In this document: piece after piece, positions 1 to 6,780 of the stretch | Position numbering within the stretch: position 1 is the stretch's first letter | Layout of the letters: each line of letters starts with the position of its first letter | DNA from: Hyphomicrobiales bacterium | Lineage (GTDB): Bacteria; Pseudomonadota; Alphaproteobacteria; Rhizobiales; Methyloligellaceae | Length of the DNA: 64,000 nucleotides | Direction: 5' to 3' | Assembly (NCBI GenBank): GCA_021775595.1 | Contig: JAJFHN010000072.1 | Span: forward strand, 1 to 64,000 | Notes under the pieces: model-generated | The model's database searches: none | What the model saw: the letters and a program-made list of their open reading frames with translations, nothing else | What the model was told of the DNA's origin: nothing | Translations under genes and position numbers: made by a program

Positions 1-2
1 TG

Positions 3-695
3 ATCACGGCCGCCCTGTTCATCGTGGCGTCGATCGCGTTTTACCGGATTTGGTTTAACGTCTACGGGCTGACGGCTGGCCTCGACGCCACGTCAGTCGA
101 ATACAATACCTATTGGTGGAACCTGTTGATCATCCAGATGCCGGTGATTTTCGCGGCGAACTTCGCCTGCTGGTTCTATCTGATCGCCACCCGCGTGCGC
201 GATATGGCGTCGATGCCGCCGGCGGTTGAGCTGAAGAACCTGTTCTATATGGCTCTGTGGCTCTTCGCATACACGCTTGCCGTGGCGCCTGTTGGCGTTT
301 TCACCGAGACTGACGCCGCCTGGCATCAGACGGTGATGCGCGATTCCGCATTTGGACCGACCCACATCATTCTGTTCTACGGAATGATCCCGATCTATCT
401 GTTCTTCGGCATCGGCAGCTTCATCTACGCCATGACCCGTGTGCCGATCTTCGCACGCGGCATTTCGTTCATGCATGTTCTGGCCGTGGTCGGACCGTTC
501 CTCATTCTCGTCAACGTTGGCTTCAACGAGTGGGGCCATGCCTTCTGGCTGACGGAAGAGATCTTCTCGCATCCGCTCCATTGGGGCTTTGTTGTCCTGG
601 GCGTTACGGCGTTCGCGCTTGCCGGCGTCGCAGCTCAGATGACGATGCGCTTTGCTGAGCTCTTCCCGGTCGTCTTCAAAAACGAAGACGCGTAG
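3..695 (+). CDS. pmoC: Copper membrane monooxygenase subunit C (PmoC/AmoC family), 5' end outside window
   Basis: This is the membrane subunit that carries the likely catalytic copper sites of particulate methane/ammonia/hydrocarbon monooxygenases. About 230 residues are visible. The reading frame is open to the window edge, so the N-terminus is missing and the GTG at 24 is not the start. Several hydrophobic helices are visible. The CuC ligand pattern D-x3-H-x12-H is present (codons at 312, 324 and 363). The second conserved set, N-x3-H-x13-H, is also present (codons at 525, 537 and 579), matching the CuD ligands known from PmoC structures. An active enzyme is therefore plausible. It is the first visible gene of a C-A-B cluster, the order of pmo, amo and hmo operons. 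The sequence does not settle the substrate. Confidence 0.95.
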   Translation: MTAALFIVASIAFYRIWFNVYGLTAGLDATSVEYNTYWWNLLIIQMPVIFAANFACWFYLIATRVRDMASMPPAVELKNLFYMALWLFAYTLAVAPVGVFTETDAAWHQTVMRDSAFGPTHIILFYGMIPIYLFFGIGSFIYAMTRVPIFARGISFMHVLAVVGPFLILVNVGFNEWGHAFWLTEEIFSHPLHWGFVVLGVTAFALAGVAAQMTMRFAELFPVVFKNEDA

Positions 696-713
696 AGCTG
701 ATAATGATTGCGC

Positions 714-749
714 GGCGGCCTGGATTTTGTGATCTGGGCCGCCGTTTTT
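714..749 (+). terminator. Intrinsic terminator between pmoC and pmoA
   Basis: The inverted repeat GGCGGCC (714-720) / GGCCGCC (737-743) forms a 7-bp GC stem and is followed by a run of five T (745-749). It lies 19 bp after the pmoC stop and about 165 bp before pmoA. It could make pmoC more abundant than pmoAB, or separate the two transcription units. Confidence 0.75.
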
Positions 750-801
750 GCGACTGCATCTGTCGGCTGGCTGGCTCTGGACTAGTGCGTGCGGAGTTGG
801 A

Positions 802-829
802 TTGGCGGATGGTCGAACTTTAGTATAAT
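802..829 (+). promoter_or_regulatory. Candidate sigma-70 promoter for pmoAB
   Basis: TTGGCG (802-807) and a perfect TATAAT (824-829) are 16 bp apart, downstream of the pmoC terminator and 84 bp before the pmoA start. The pmoA start at 914 has a clear ribosome-binding site, GGAGGGG at 900-906. Read from sequence only; the -35 match is partial. Confidence 0.5.
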
Positions 830-913
830 CTGGGTAACGGAAACGTTCAGCAACAGGTCAGGTGTTCATGGCAGGCAACAGCCGCAGACCATGAGGGCTG
901 GAGGGGTTGAGAA

Positions 914-1699
914 ATGTTCAATAACAAGGAAGTTCTCGAATACGCGGGCTTTGGCAAGATGGCCAGTCGCTACTCCATGTATTGGGATCTTATCGTCGTC
1001 ACTGCGATCATTCTGCTTTTTGGCAGCGTGATCCCCCTGTCGGTTATGCTGATGGTCGGTGATTGGGACTTCTTCATTGATTGGCGCGACCGCCAGTTCT
1101 GGCCGCTCGTGTTCCCGATCGTCACTATTTGGTACAGCGCGGCGCTTGCCGGCATTTTTTGGGAGAATTTCCGTTTGCCAATTGGCGCTACAGTTGGCGC
1201 CGTTCTGCTGTTGCTGCCGGTCTGGCTCTCGCGCTGGGGAACATGGCATCTATTCAATAACTACCCCATGAGCATGGTCACGCCGACGCAAGTCATTTCT
1301 GGTGCGCTGATCCTGGATGGCTGCATGCTGGTATTCCGGCATTACGTGTTCACCGCCATCGTTGGCGGCTTCCTGTACGGATTTACCTTCTACTTCGCTA
1401 ATTTCGGACCGATGGCCGGTTTTTTCCAGCCCGTCGAACACCAGGGCGCCATCGCCCCGGTTGCCGATATGGTCGGTTACGCATTCCCGCGTTCGGCGAC
1501 GCCTGAATACATCCGTATCGTGGAACGAAGCACGTTGCGCACATTCGGAGACACGACTGTCTTCTACACCGCCTCGTTCGCCGGTTATGTCTGCGTTCTC
1601 ATGTATTTGATCTGGTGGAAAATCGGAAACTGGTTTGCCCAGGCAACGTTCTTCCCCAACGCAAGCTGGATCAAGTCTTCCGTGGGACTCAAAGATTAG
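914..1699 (+). CDS. pmoA: Copper membrane monooxygenase subunit A (divergent PmoA/AmoA family)
   Basis: This is the membrane-embedded subunit A of a CuMMO, 261 residues, slightly longer than typical PmoA (about 247-252). Family landmarks are present: WRDRQFWP, the ENFRLP segment, and PEYIRIVERSTLRTFG near the C-terminus, where canonical PmoA reads PEYIRMVERGTLRTFG. There are six to seven hydrophobic segments. Between the landmarks it differs clearly from the methanotroph PmoA I remember, so it is probably one of the non-canonical CuMMO groups (hydrocarbon-type or uncultured-cluster). The gene follows a terminator and a promoter candidate, and pmoB starts 41 bp downstream, so the two are probably co-transcribed. 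Identity as a PmoA family member is firm. The substrate (methane, ammonia or short alkane) cannot be read from the sequence alone. Confidence 0.95.
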   Translation: MFNNKEVLEYAGFGKMASRYSMYWDLIVVTAIILLFGSVIPLSVMLMVGDWDFFIDWRDRQFWPLVFPIVTIWYSAALAGIFWENFRLPIGATVGAVLLLLPVWLSRWGTWHLFNNYPMSMVTPTQVISGALILDGCMLVFRHYVFTAIVGGFLYGFTFYFANFGPMAGFFQPVEHQGAIAPVADMVGYAFPRSATPEYIRIVERSTLRTFGDTTVFYTASFAGYVCVLMYLIWWKIGNWFAQATFFPNASWIKSSVGLKD

Positions 1700-1740
1700 T
1701 CGTCCTGATTTAGTGACTTTGTTTTAGTGGAGAGGCAGAA

Positions 1741-3054
1741 ATGACCGGTTTCCGCAAACTAACCGTGCTGGGGCTCGCCGTGCTGGCGGGATTCCTGGCG
1801 ATTACCATCGATACCAAGCCAGCGCTTTCCCATGGTGAGCGCACCCAAGAGCCCTTCTTCCGCATGCGCTCCATGCAGTGGTACGACGTCACCTGGTCGA
1901 AGACCTCGGTCGGCGTCAACGAAGAATGGGAGATGACGGCCAAAGTCTATTTGATGAAGGATTGGCCGGAAACGATCAACAAGCCGGATTTGGTCTATGT
2001 GTCATTGTTGGCGCCAGGGCCGGTCTTTGCGCGAACCGAGAGTTCGCTCAACGGCATCCCGGCCCGCCAGTCCTTCAGGGACCTGAAGCTCGGCACAGTT
2101 TATGACTACCAGATGAAACTGGTTGGCCGAGTTCCTGGCCGTTGGCACGTTCATCCCGAAATTGCCGTTGCCGGCTCGGGACCGTTGGTTGGGCCAGGCG
2201 AATGGGTCGAGGTAACGGGCTCGGCAAGCGATTTCGCGTTTCCGATTGAAACCATGACCGGTGAAAAAATCGCGAATTTGGAGACCTACGGCGTTCTCAA
2301 CATCGGTATGTGGCACCTCATCTGGCTTGCCATCGCGGCCGGTTGGTTGCTCTTTTGGCTGTTGCGGCCGCTCTTGATCCCTCGCTTTCTTGCTCTGCAA
2401 GGAGGCCGCGAGGATCTGCTCGTCAGGCGTACTGACGTGGTTGCTGGCGCGATGCTCGTGGTTGTGTCGCTCACATTGATCTTCACCTCCTATTATCTGG
2501 GCGTCTCGAAGTATCCCAACAGGGTTCCGTTGCAGATCACGGTCAACGAGATCGAAAAAGACATCGAACAGCCGCCAGATGACCTCGACATCACCATGAA
2601 GCGGACGACGTATGACGTGCCGGGCCGTGCATTGCGCATGATTTTTGAGGCAACCAATACCGGTAGCTCACCGCTTACGCTCGGTGAATTCTCAACGTCA
2701 TCACTTCGATTTGTCGATAAGAAGGTGCCGCAGGCCATGGCCCGTGTTGCTCCCGATTATCCCAGGGAATGGGTACCGGAAGGCGGGTTGCAGGTCAGCA
2801 ACAATGCGCCGCTGCAGCCGGGTGAGACGCGCACTTACACCGTCGAGGCCATTGACGTGGCCTGGGAGCTTGAGCGTCTGACGAGCTTCTTGACGGACGT
2901 GGACGCGCGCTTCGGCGGTCTGCTGTTCTTCTACGAACCCGATGGTAGGCGGCACCTGACGGAAATTTCGGGACCGATACTTCCGGTCTTCACTGCAGGT
3001 GACATGGTCTCCCAAAATGAAACAGGTGCGCAGGTCGCAGCTGTCAGTCAATAA
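1741..3054 (+). CDS. pmoB: Copper membrane monooxygenase subunit B (PmoB/AmoB family)
   Basis: This subunit has two periplasmic cupredoxin domains joined by two transmembrane helices. A signal peptide (residues 1-30) should be cleaved before His31, giving the mature start HGERTQ; in Methylococcus PmoB the mature protein also begins at a copper-binding His. The other CuB ligands are His136 and His138 in the motif GRWHVHP. Helices lie near residues 185-215 and 235-260, and the second cupredoxin domain follows. The Methylococcus monocopper-site His48 is Gln47 here (MQWYD), so that site should be absent, as in many other CuMMOs. Ribosome-binding site GGAGAGG is just upstream. A paralogue without the helices is encoded at 5734. 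Confidence 0.95.
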   Translation: MTGFRKLTVLGLAVLAGFLAITIDTKPALSHGERTQEPFFRMRSMQWYDVTWSKTSVGVNEEWEMTAKVYLMKDWPETINKPDLVYVSLLAPGPVFARTESSLNGIPARQSFRDLKLGTVYDYQMKLVGRVPGRWHVHPEIAVAGSGPLVGPGEWVEVTGSASDFAFPIETMTGEKIANLETYGVLNIGMWHLIWLAIAAGWLLFWLLRPLLIPRFLALQGGREDLLVRRTDVVAGAMLVVVSLTLIFTSYYLGVSKYPNRVPLQITVNEIEKDIEQPPDDLDITMKRTTYDVPGRALRMIFEATNTGSSPLTLGEFSTSSLRFVDKKVPQAMARVAPDYPREWVPEGGLQVSNNAPLQPGETRTYTVEAIDVAWELERLTSFLTDVDARFGGLLFFYEPDGRRHLTEISGPILPVFTAGDMVSQNETGAQVAAVSQ

Positions 3055-3127
3055 CGAGCAAGTCTTCTCGGCTCCGCGGTGTGCGTCACCGTGGAGCCGT
3101 GAAGACGCCAAGATGGAGTGGGCTCGC

Positions 3128-3733
3128 ATGGGTGCGAGATCGCTGTTCAGCAAGAGTCTGATTTGGGCCATTCCATTGGCCCTTCTTACATTTGCGCCGA
3201 CACCGGCGTTTCCCCATGGCAGCCTGTCCATGGATGATGATATCTGCGTACTTAAAGTCGGTAGATACGTCGTCCATTTCGCCGGCTACCAACCGCTCGA
3301 CAAGAAAGACATGTCGCGGCTCACAGAATTTTGTGAAGATATCCCAGCCGTCGGCAAAACATTTGTTGTGCTGGATCTTGTTGATCCCGAATTACGCAAA
3401 ATGCCGATTGCAGTTCGCGTGGTGCAAGACCTGGGACCGACCAACGAAGAAGCCGGTCCAGTCGTGTTTGAGATGCCCAAGGAGAGCCATCCCACCGGGA
3501 CGTTCTCTTACAACTATACCTTCGATAAGCCCGGCAAATTTGTCGGTGTCATCACCGCCGGCGCCGACACTGACGAAATCACTGCACGATTCCCATTTTC
3601 AGTGGGTCAGCCGAAGAACAACTCTTGGTCATTGGCCTTGTATATAGCCGCGGCAATCGCCGCCGCCATTGGGCTGATCATGGTTGCGCTGAGTTCACAC
3701 AACAAGGTTCTCGATAAGTCCGGACTGCAGTAG
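3128..3733 (+). CDS. Secreted, C-terminally anchored protein with a predicted N-terminal His (fourth gene of the pmo cluster)
   Basis: I do not have a firm family name for this protein. The chosen ATG has GGAGTGG 6 bp upstream; an in-frame ATG at 3113 is possible. Residues 1-29 form a signal peptide ending AFP, so the mature protein may begin at His30-Gly31, like the two PmoB proteins here. The body contains DDICVLKVG, HFAGYQP and EFCEDIP, so two cysteines could form a disulfide. One transmembrane helix (about residues 170-192) and a short tail follow. I recall similar sequences with the HG...D-C-x-(I/L)-K-x-G...HF...YQP pattern as uncharacterised secreted proteins. It is not a canonical PmoD, because the CuA-like motif is absent. 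It starts 74 bp after pmoB on the same strand. A copper-delivery or assembly role is an inference. Confidence 0.8.
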   Translation: MGARSLFSKSLIWAIPLALLTFAPTPAFPHGSLSMDDDICVLKVGRYVVHFAGYQPLDKKDMSRLTEFCEDIPAVGKTFVVLDLVDPELRKMPIAVRVVQDLGPTNEEAGPVVFEMPKESHPTGTFSYNYTFDKPGKFVGVITAGADTDEITARFPFSVGQPKNNSWSLALYIAAAIAAAIGLIMVALSSHNKVLDKSGLQ

Positions 3734-3783
3734 CGGCAGGCTGCGCGACTTTTCCAAGCTGCTACAAACGTGTTGTGGTGGGC

Positions 3784-4209
3784 TTAGGGCGCGCTCGCGA
3801 AATGCTGCGTGATCCCCTCAAAGCCAGCTTTGAAAAGACGCGATACGGCGTCCGCGACGACAAACTTGGGCACACCCTTGGGCTCGAACGTGCCCGTCCA
3901 ACTGATGATACTGCCATCGCCCTCCTGGCTGACGCTGAGCGTGGCGTGGTAGTCGCTCAAGGGCAGGGGGCCGAAGTCGGTCATCGTGTAGCTGTAGCTT
4001 CTGTCGCTGTTTGAATGGGCGTCCATCGATTCGACAATGGTTTCACCATTGCCGAGGGTGAGGCGGCGATATGTGACGCCGTCCTCACTGAAGGTCTCCG
4101 TCGCCGATATGGCTGGGTGCCAGGTGTGCAGGGCGTCGAAGTCGCCGACGAAAGCCCAGACCTCTTCGCATGGTGCAGCGATCTGCAGGGACTCGGTCAC
4201 GACAGCCAT
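3784..4209 (-). CDS. SRPBCC (START/Bet v1-like) family protein
   Basis: This 141-residue protein has the pattern of the polyketide-cyclase/SRPBCC fold: an N-terminal strand, then VWAFVGDFDALHTWHPAI, a central antiparallel sheet (YSYTMTDFGPLPLSDY) and a long C-terminal helix (VSRLFKAGFEGITQHF). There is no signal peptide. Such proteins bind hydrophobic ligands, but the substrate cannot be inferred. It lies 48 bp downstream of the thiolase gene on the same strand, so the two are probably co-transcribed. It converges with the pmo cluster. Confidence 0.8.
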   Translation of the reverse strand: MAVVTESLQIAAPCEEVWAFVGDFDALHTWHPAISATETFSEDGVTYRRLTLGNGETIVESMDAHSNSDRSYSYTMTDFGPLPLSDYHATLSVSQEGDGSIISWTGTFEPKGVPKFVVADAVSRLFKAGFEGITQHFASAP

Positions 4210-4257
4210 TGCGCAGCGCCCCTACAAAATCGCCCAGGAATTGAAAAGCGCGCCGCT

Positions 4258-5457
4258 TTAGTGGAGGCGGGTCACGCCAACCGCCGTTGCTTCTCCGCCG
4301 CCGATGCACAAAGAGGCAACGCCTCGATCGACATCGTTGCGGGCCAATGCGCCAAGCAGCGTAACAATGATCCGTGTGCCCGAAGCGCCGACCGGATGGC
4401 CAAGCGCACAAGCGCCACCATGCACATTGACGATGTCGTGAGAGAGCCCCAAATCGCGAATGGCGGCCATGGCGACTACGGCAAATGCCTCGTTGACTTC
4501 AAACAGATCGACATCACCCGCGCTCCAACCAAGTTGCTCGAACAACCGTTCAATTGCCGAGATCGGCGCCGTTGTGAACCACGCCGGCGCCTGCGCAAAA
4601 CTGGCGCAGCCCTCGATTTTGGCCAACGGCGTAATGCCTTTCGCTTCGGCCGTTTTTTCGCGCATCAGCACCAGGGCCGCGGCGCCATCTGAAATCGAAC
4701 TCGAATTGGCTGGCGTCACCGTGCCGTCCTTGCGGAAGGCCGGCTTGAGCAGCGGAATTTTCTCCGGATCGGCCATATAAGGTTGCTGGTCGCGCTCGAC
4801 CGTGTGTTCGCCCTTTCGTGTCTTGACCGTAACCGGCGTGATTTCCGGGGCAAACGTTCCGTCCTCATTTGCCTCCTTGGCGCGCTTCAGAGATTCGATT
4901 GCATAATCGTCCTGATCCTTGCGCGTGAATTGATAGTGTTGCGCCGTGTCCTCGGCATAAGTTCCCATCAGGCGGCCCTTATCGAAGGCGTCTTCCAAGC
5001 CATCAAGAAACATGTGGTCCTGGACCTCGCCGTGTCCGAGCCGGAGCCCTTGGCGCCCTTTTGGCAGCAGATAAGGCGCATTGGTCATGCTTTCCAAACC
5101 ACCGGCAACAATGATGTCGTCAGGTCTCGCATGCAGCGCGTCATAAGCCATCATCACGGTCTTCATGCCCGAGCCGCACATTTTGTTGACTGTCGAGCAC
5201 GGCACGGAATCGGGCAAGCCGGCGCCGATTGCCGCTTGGCGGGCGGGTGCTTGGCCTTGTCCGGCCATAAGAACGCAGCCCATCAGAACTTCATTGATCG
5301 TATCGGGCGCCAAATTGGCGCGCTCGACTGCTGCCGCGATGGCTGCACTGCCGAGATCGACTGCCGGAACTTGCGAAAAGTCGCCTTGAAAACCGCCGAT
5401 CGGGGTGCGCGCGCCAGAGGCGATCACCACGGCGCCATGGGAATCTGTTTTGCTCAT
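4258..5457 (-). CDS. Acetyl-CoA acetyltransferase / 3-ketoacyl-CoA thiolase
   Basis: This is a thiolase of 399 residues, normal for the family. It cleaves 3-ketoacyl-CoA, or condenses two acetyl-CoA, in the cytoplasm. The nucleophilic Cys94 is in NKMCGSGMK, the catalytic His is in GGACALGHPVG (about residue 350), and the second Cys is in SLCIGGGEA near the C-terminus. The gene leads a minus-strand pair with the SRPBCC gene and diverges from the pmoB-like gene at 5734 across a 276-bp gap that holds a LiuR-like box. With the acyl-CoA synthetase and enoyl-CoA hydratase nearby it supplies three of the activities needed to degrade an acid through acyl-CoA; no 3-hydroxyacyl-CoA or acyl-CoA dehydrogenase is in view. 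Biosynthetic versus degradative use is undecided. Confidence 0.93.
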   Translation of the reverse strand: MSKTDSHGAVVIASGARTPIGGFQGDFSQVPAVDLGSAAIAAAVERANLAPDTINEVLMGCVLMAGQGQAPARQAAIGAGLPDSVPCSTVNKMCGSGMKTVMMAYDALHARPDDIIVAGGLESMTNAPYLLPKGRQGLRLGHGEVQDHMFLDGLEDAFDKGRLMGTYAEDTAQHYQFTRKDQDDYAIESLKRAKEANEDGTFAPEITPVTVKTRKGEHTVERDQQPYMADPEKIPLLKPAFRKDGTVTPANSSSISDGAAALVLMREKTAEAKGITPLAKIEGCASFAQAPAWFTTAPISAIERLFEQLGWSAGDVDLFEVNEAFAVVAMAAIRDLGLSHDIVNVHGGACALGHPVGASGTRIIVTLLGALARNDVDRGVASLCIGGGEATAVGVTRLH

Positions 5458-5584
5458 GTTGCTATCTTACTGTTTCAGTGCCGCTTGCGGGGGTTCCGGC
5501 AATTGGCTAATGGGTGACGAAATTCACTGCGAAACCAGCATACACACCGCAAAAACCGCACTGCGCGCGCTGGATTTCTATAAA

Positions 5585-5600
5585 CTTACGCTTACGTCAA
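5585..5600. promoter_or_regulatory. Candidate MerR-family (LiuR-like) operator between divergent thiolase and pmoB-like genes
   Basis: The 16-mer CTTACGCTTACGTCAA contains two TTACG units 6 bp apart. It resembles the TTTACGTTTACGTAAA-type site I recall for LiuR, the MerR-family regulator of branched-chain acid and acyl-CoA catabolism in Proteobacteria. It lies in the 276-bp gap between the starts of the thiolase gene and the pmoB-like gene. A LiuR-like regulator is encoded at 9284 at the end of the same gene block. I saw no second copy near the other genes of the locus. Confidence 0.45.
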
Positions 5601-5733
5601 ATTATGGCGGGTGTCCATATCTGGAGCGATCCGCTGGATCAACTGAACCGATTGACCATTGGCAAATCCGAGCCAGAGCCGACCCGCGGCGTTGCCCGAA
5701 ATGACTGGTTAGGTCAGACACAAGGAGCAAGAG

Positions 5734-6732
5734 GTGTCTCTGGAACTGGATAGCTGTTCCGCCCGGGCGGGAATAATCGCACTCGCGCTCATGCTGTTGG
5801 TGCCGATCTCCGAGGTTGTGGCGCACGGGGAAAAATTTCAGCAAGCTGATCTGCGCGTACGCTCGATCCAGTGGTACGACACGGAGATCAGCCGTTCGAG
5901 CGCCGAGATCAATGATGCCGTCACATTGAAAGGCAAATTCTACGTTTCGACCAACTGGCCGGACGCATTGTCGAAGTCGCCGCGCGTCTTTTTGCATACT
6001 GGCGCTACCGAGCCGGCGTTGTTGCGGTTGGGCACCAAAATAAACGGCCTACGGCAGGTCGCGCCGGTGAGCCTAGAGCTTGGCGGACACTACGAATATG
6101 AAATGGCATTGAAGGCGCGTGTTCCGGGTCGATCACACATCCACCCAGTACTGCATATCGACGATGCCGGTCCCCTGATCGGTCCAGGTAAATGGATCGA
6201 GGTCGGAGGGAATGCAGCTGACTTCAACTATATCGCCCAAGCATCGAGCACCGCAGGGTTCGTTGTACCGAGCATAAATCCAGCACAGCCGGAGGGTGTC
6301 GTCATAGCCCCGCTTGCCAAGCCGCGCCGAACGGTCGATGCGAAGGTCGAACAGGCAGCCTATGTCACTCCGGCTCGCAGCCTCCGAATGCAGATCAAAG
6401 TCACGAACAACACTAATATGCCGCTGCGTCTTGGCGAAGTCAGCAGCTCTTATGCGAGGTTCATCAATCCGGATGTTTTGGCTAACATTATGCGTGACGA
6501 TCCCGACGAAGCAATTGCGCGCAGCGGATTGATCGTCGAAGGCGGAGAAATCGCGCCAGGAGAGAACAGGACGCTGTATGTGAGGGCCGAAGATCTCATT
6601 TGGGAGGCTGAACGTCTGTCAAAGTTTGGCGAAGACGGCGATGGCCAGTTCGCCGCCCTGATGCATTTTTACGGACCGACCGGTGTTAGGGTGCTGAGCG
6701 AGATCACAGGAACACTGCAGCCAGCCGATTGA
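5734..6732 (+). CDS. Soluble PmoB-like periplasmic dicupredoxin lacking the membrane helices
   Basis: This 332-residue PmoB paralogue starts at GTG with AAGGAG upstream. The signal peptide ends at Ala30, so the mature protein begins His31-Gly-Glu-Lys, as in PmoB. RVRSIQWYD matches RMRSMQWYD of PmoB. GRSHIHP supplies His135 and His137, so all three CuB ligands are kept. GPLIGPGKWIEVGGNAADF closes domain 1. Where PmoB has two helices, this protein has only a hydrophilic Pro-rich linker of about 40 residues (about 188-230). A second cupredoxin domain follows (PARSLRMQIKVTNNT...LRLGEVSSS...HFYGP). The layout resembles the engineered soluble spmoB fragment of Methylococcus PmoB, but occurs here as a natural gene. 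It leads a plus-strand set with the acyl-CoA synthetase (49 bp downstream), enoyl-CoA hydratase and MerR genes. Copper storage, delivery or oxidation are all possible roles. Confidence 0.92.
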   Translation: MSLELDSCSARAGIIALALMLLVPISEVVAHGEKFQQADLRVRSIQWYDTEISRSSAEINDAVTLKGKFYVSTNWPDALSKSPRVFLHTGATEPALLRLGTKINGLRQVAPVSLELGGHYEYEMALKARVPGRSHIHPVLHIDDAGPLIGPGKWIEVGGNAADFNYIAQASSTAGFVVPSINPAQPEGVVIAPLAKPRRTVDAKVEQAAYVTPARSLRMQIKVTNNTNMPLRLGEVSSSYARFINPDVLANIMRDDPDEAIARSGLIVEGGEIAPGENRTLYVRAEDLIWEAERLSKFGEDGDGQFAALMHFYGPTGVRVLSEITGTLQPAD

Positions 6733-6780
6733 TGACGTGCCGCCTGCCTGATGCGGGTCAATGCTAAGTGGAGAAACGCG

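Noticed and set aside
3734-3783. Terminator between the pmo cluster and the SRPBCC gene
   Set aside because: No convincing stem with T run could be found in the 50-bp convergent gap.
4015-5517. Two plus-strand frames (225 and 244 codons)
   Set aside because: Antisense to the thiolase gene, whose active-site residues are all in place.
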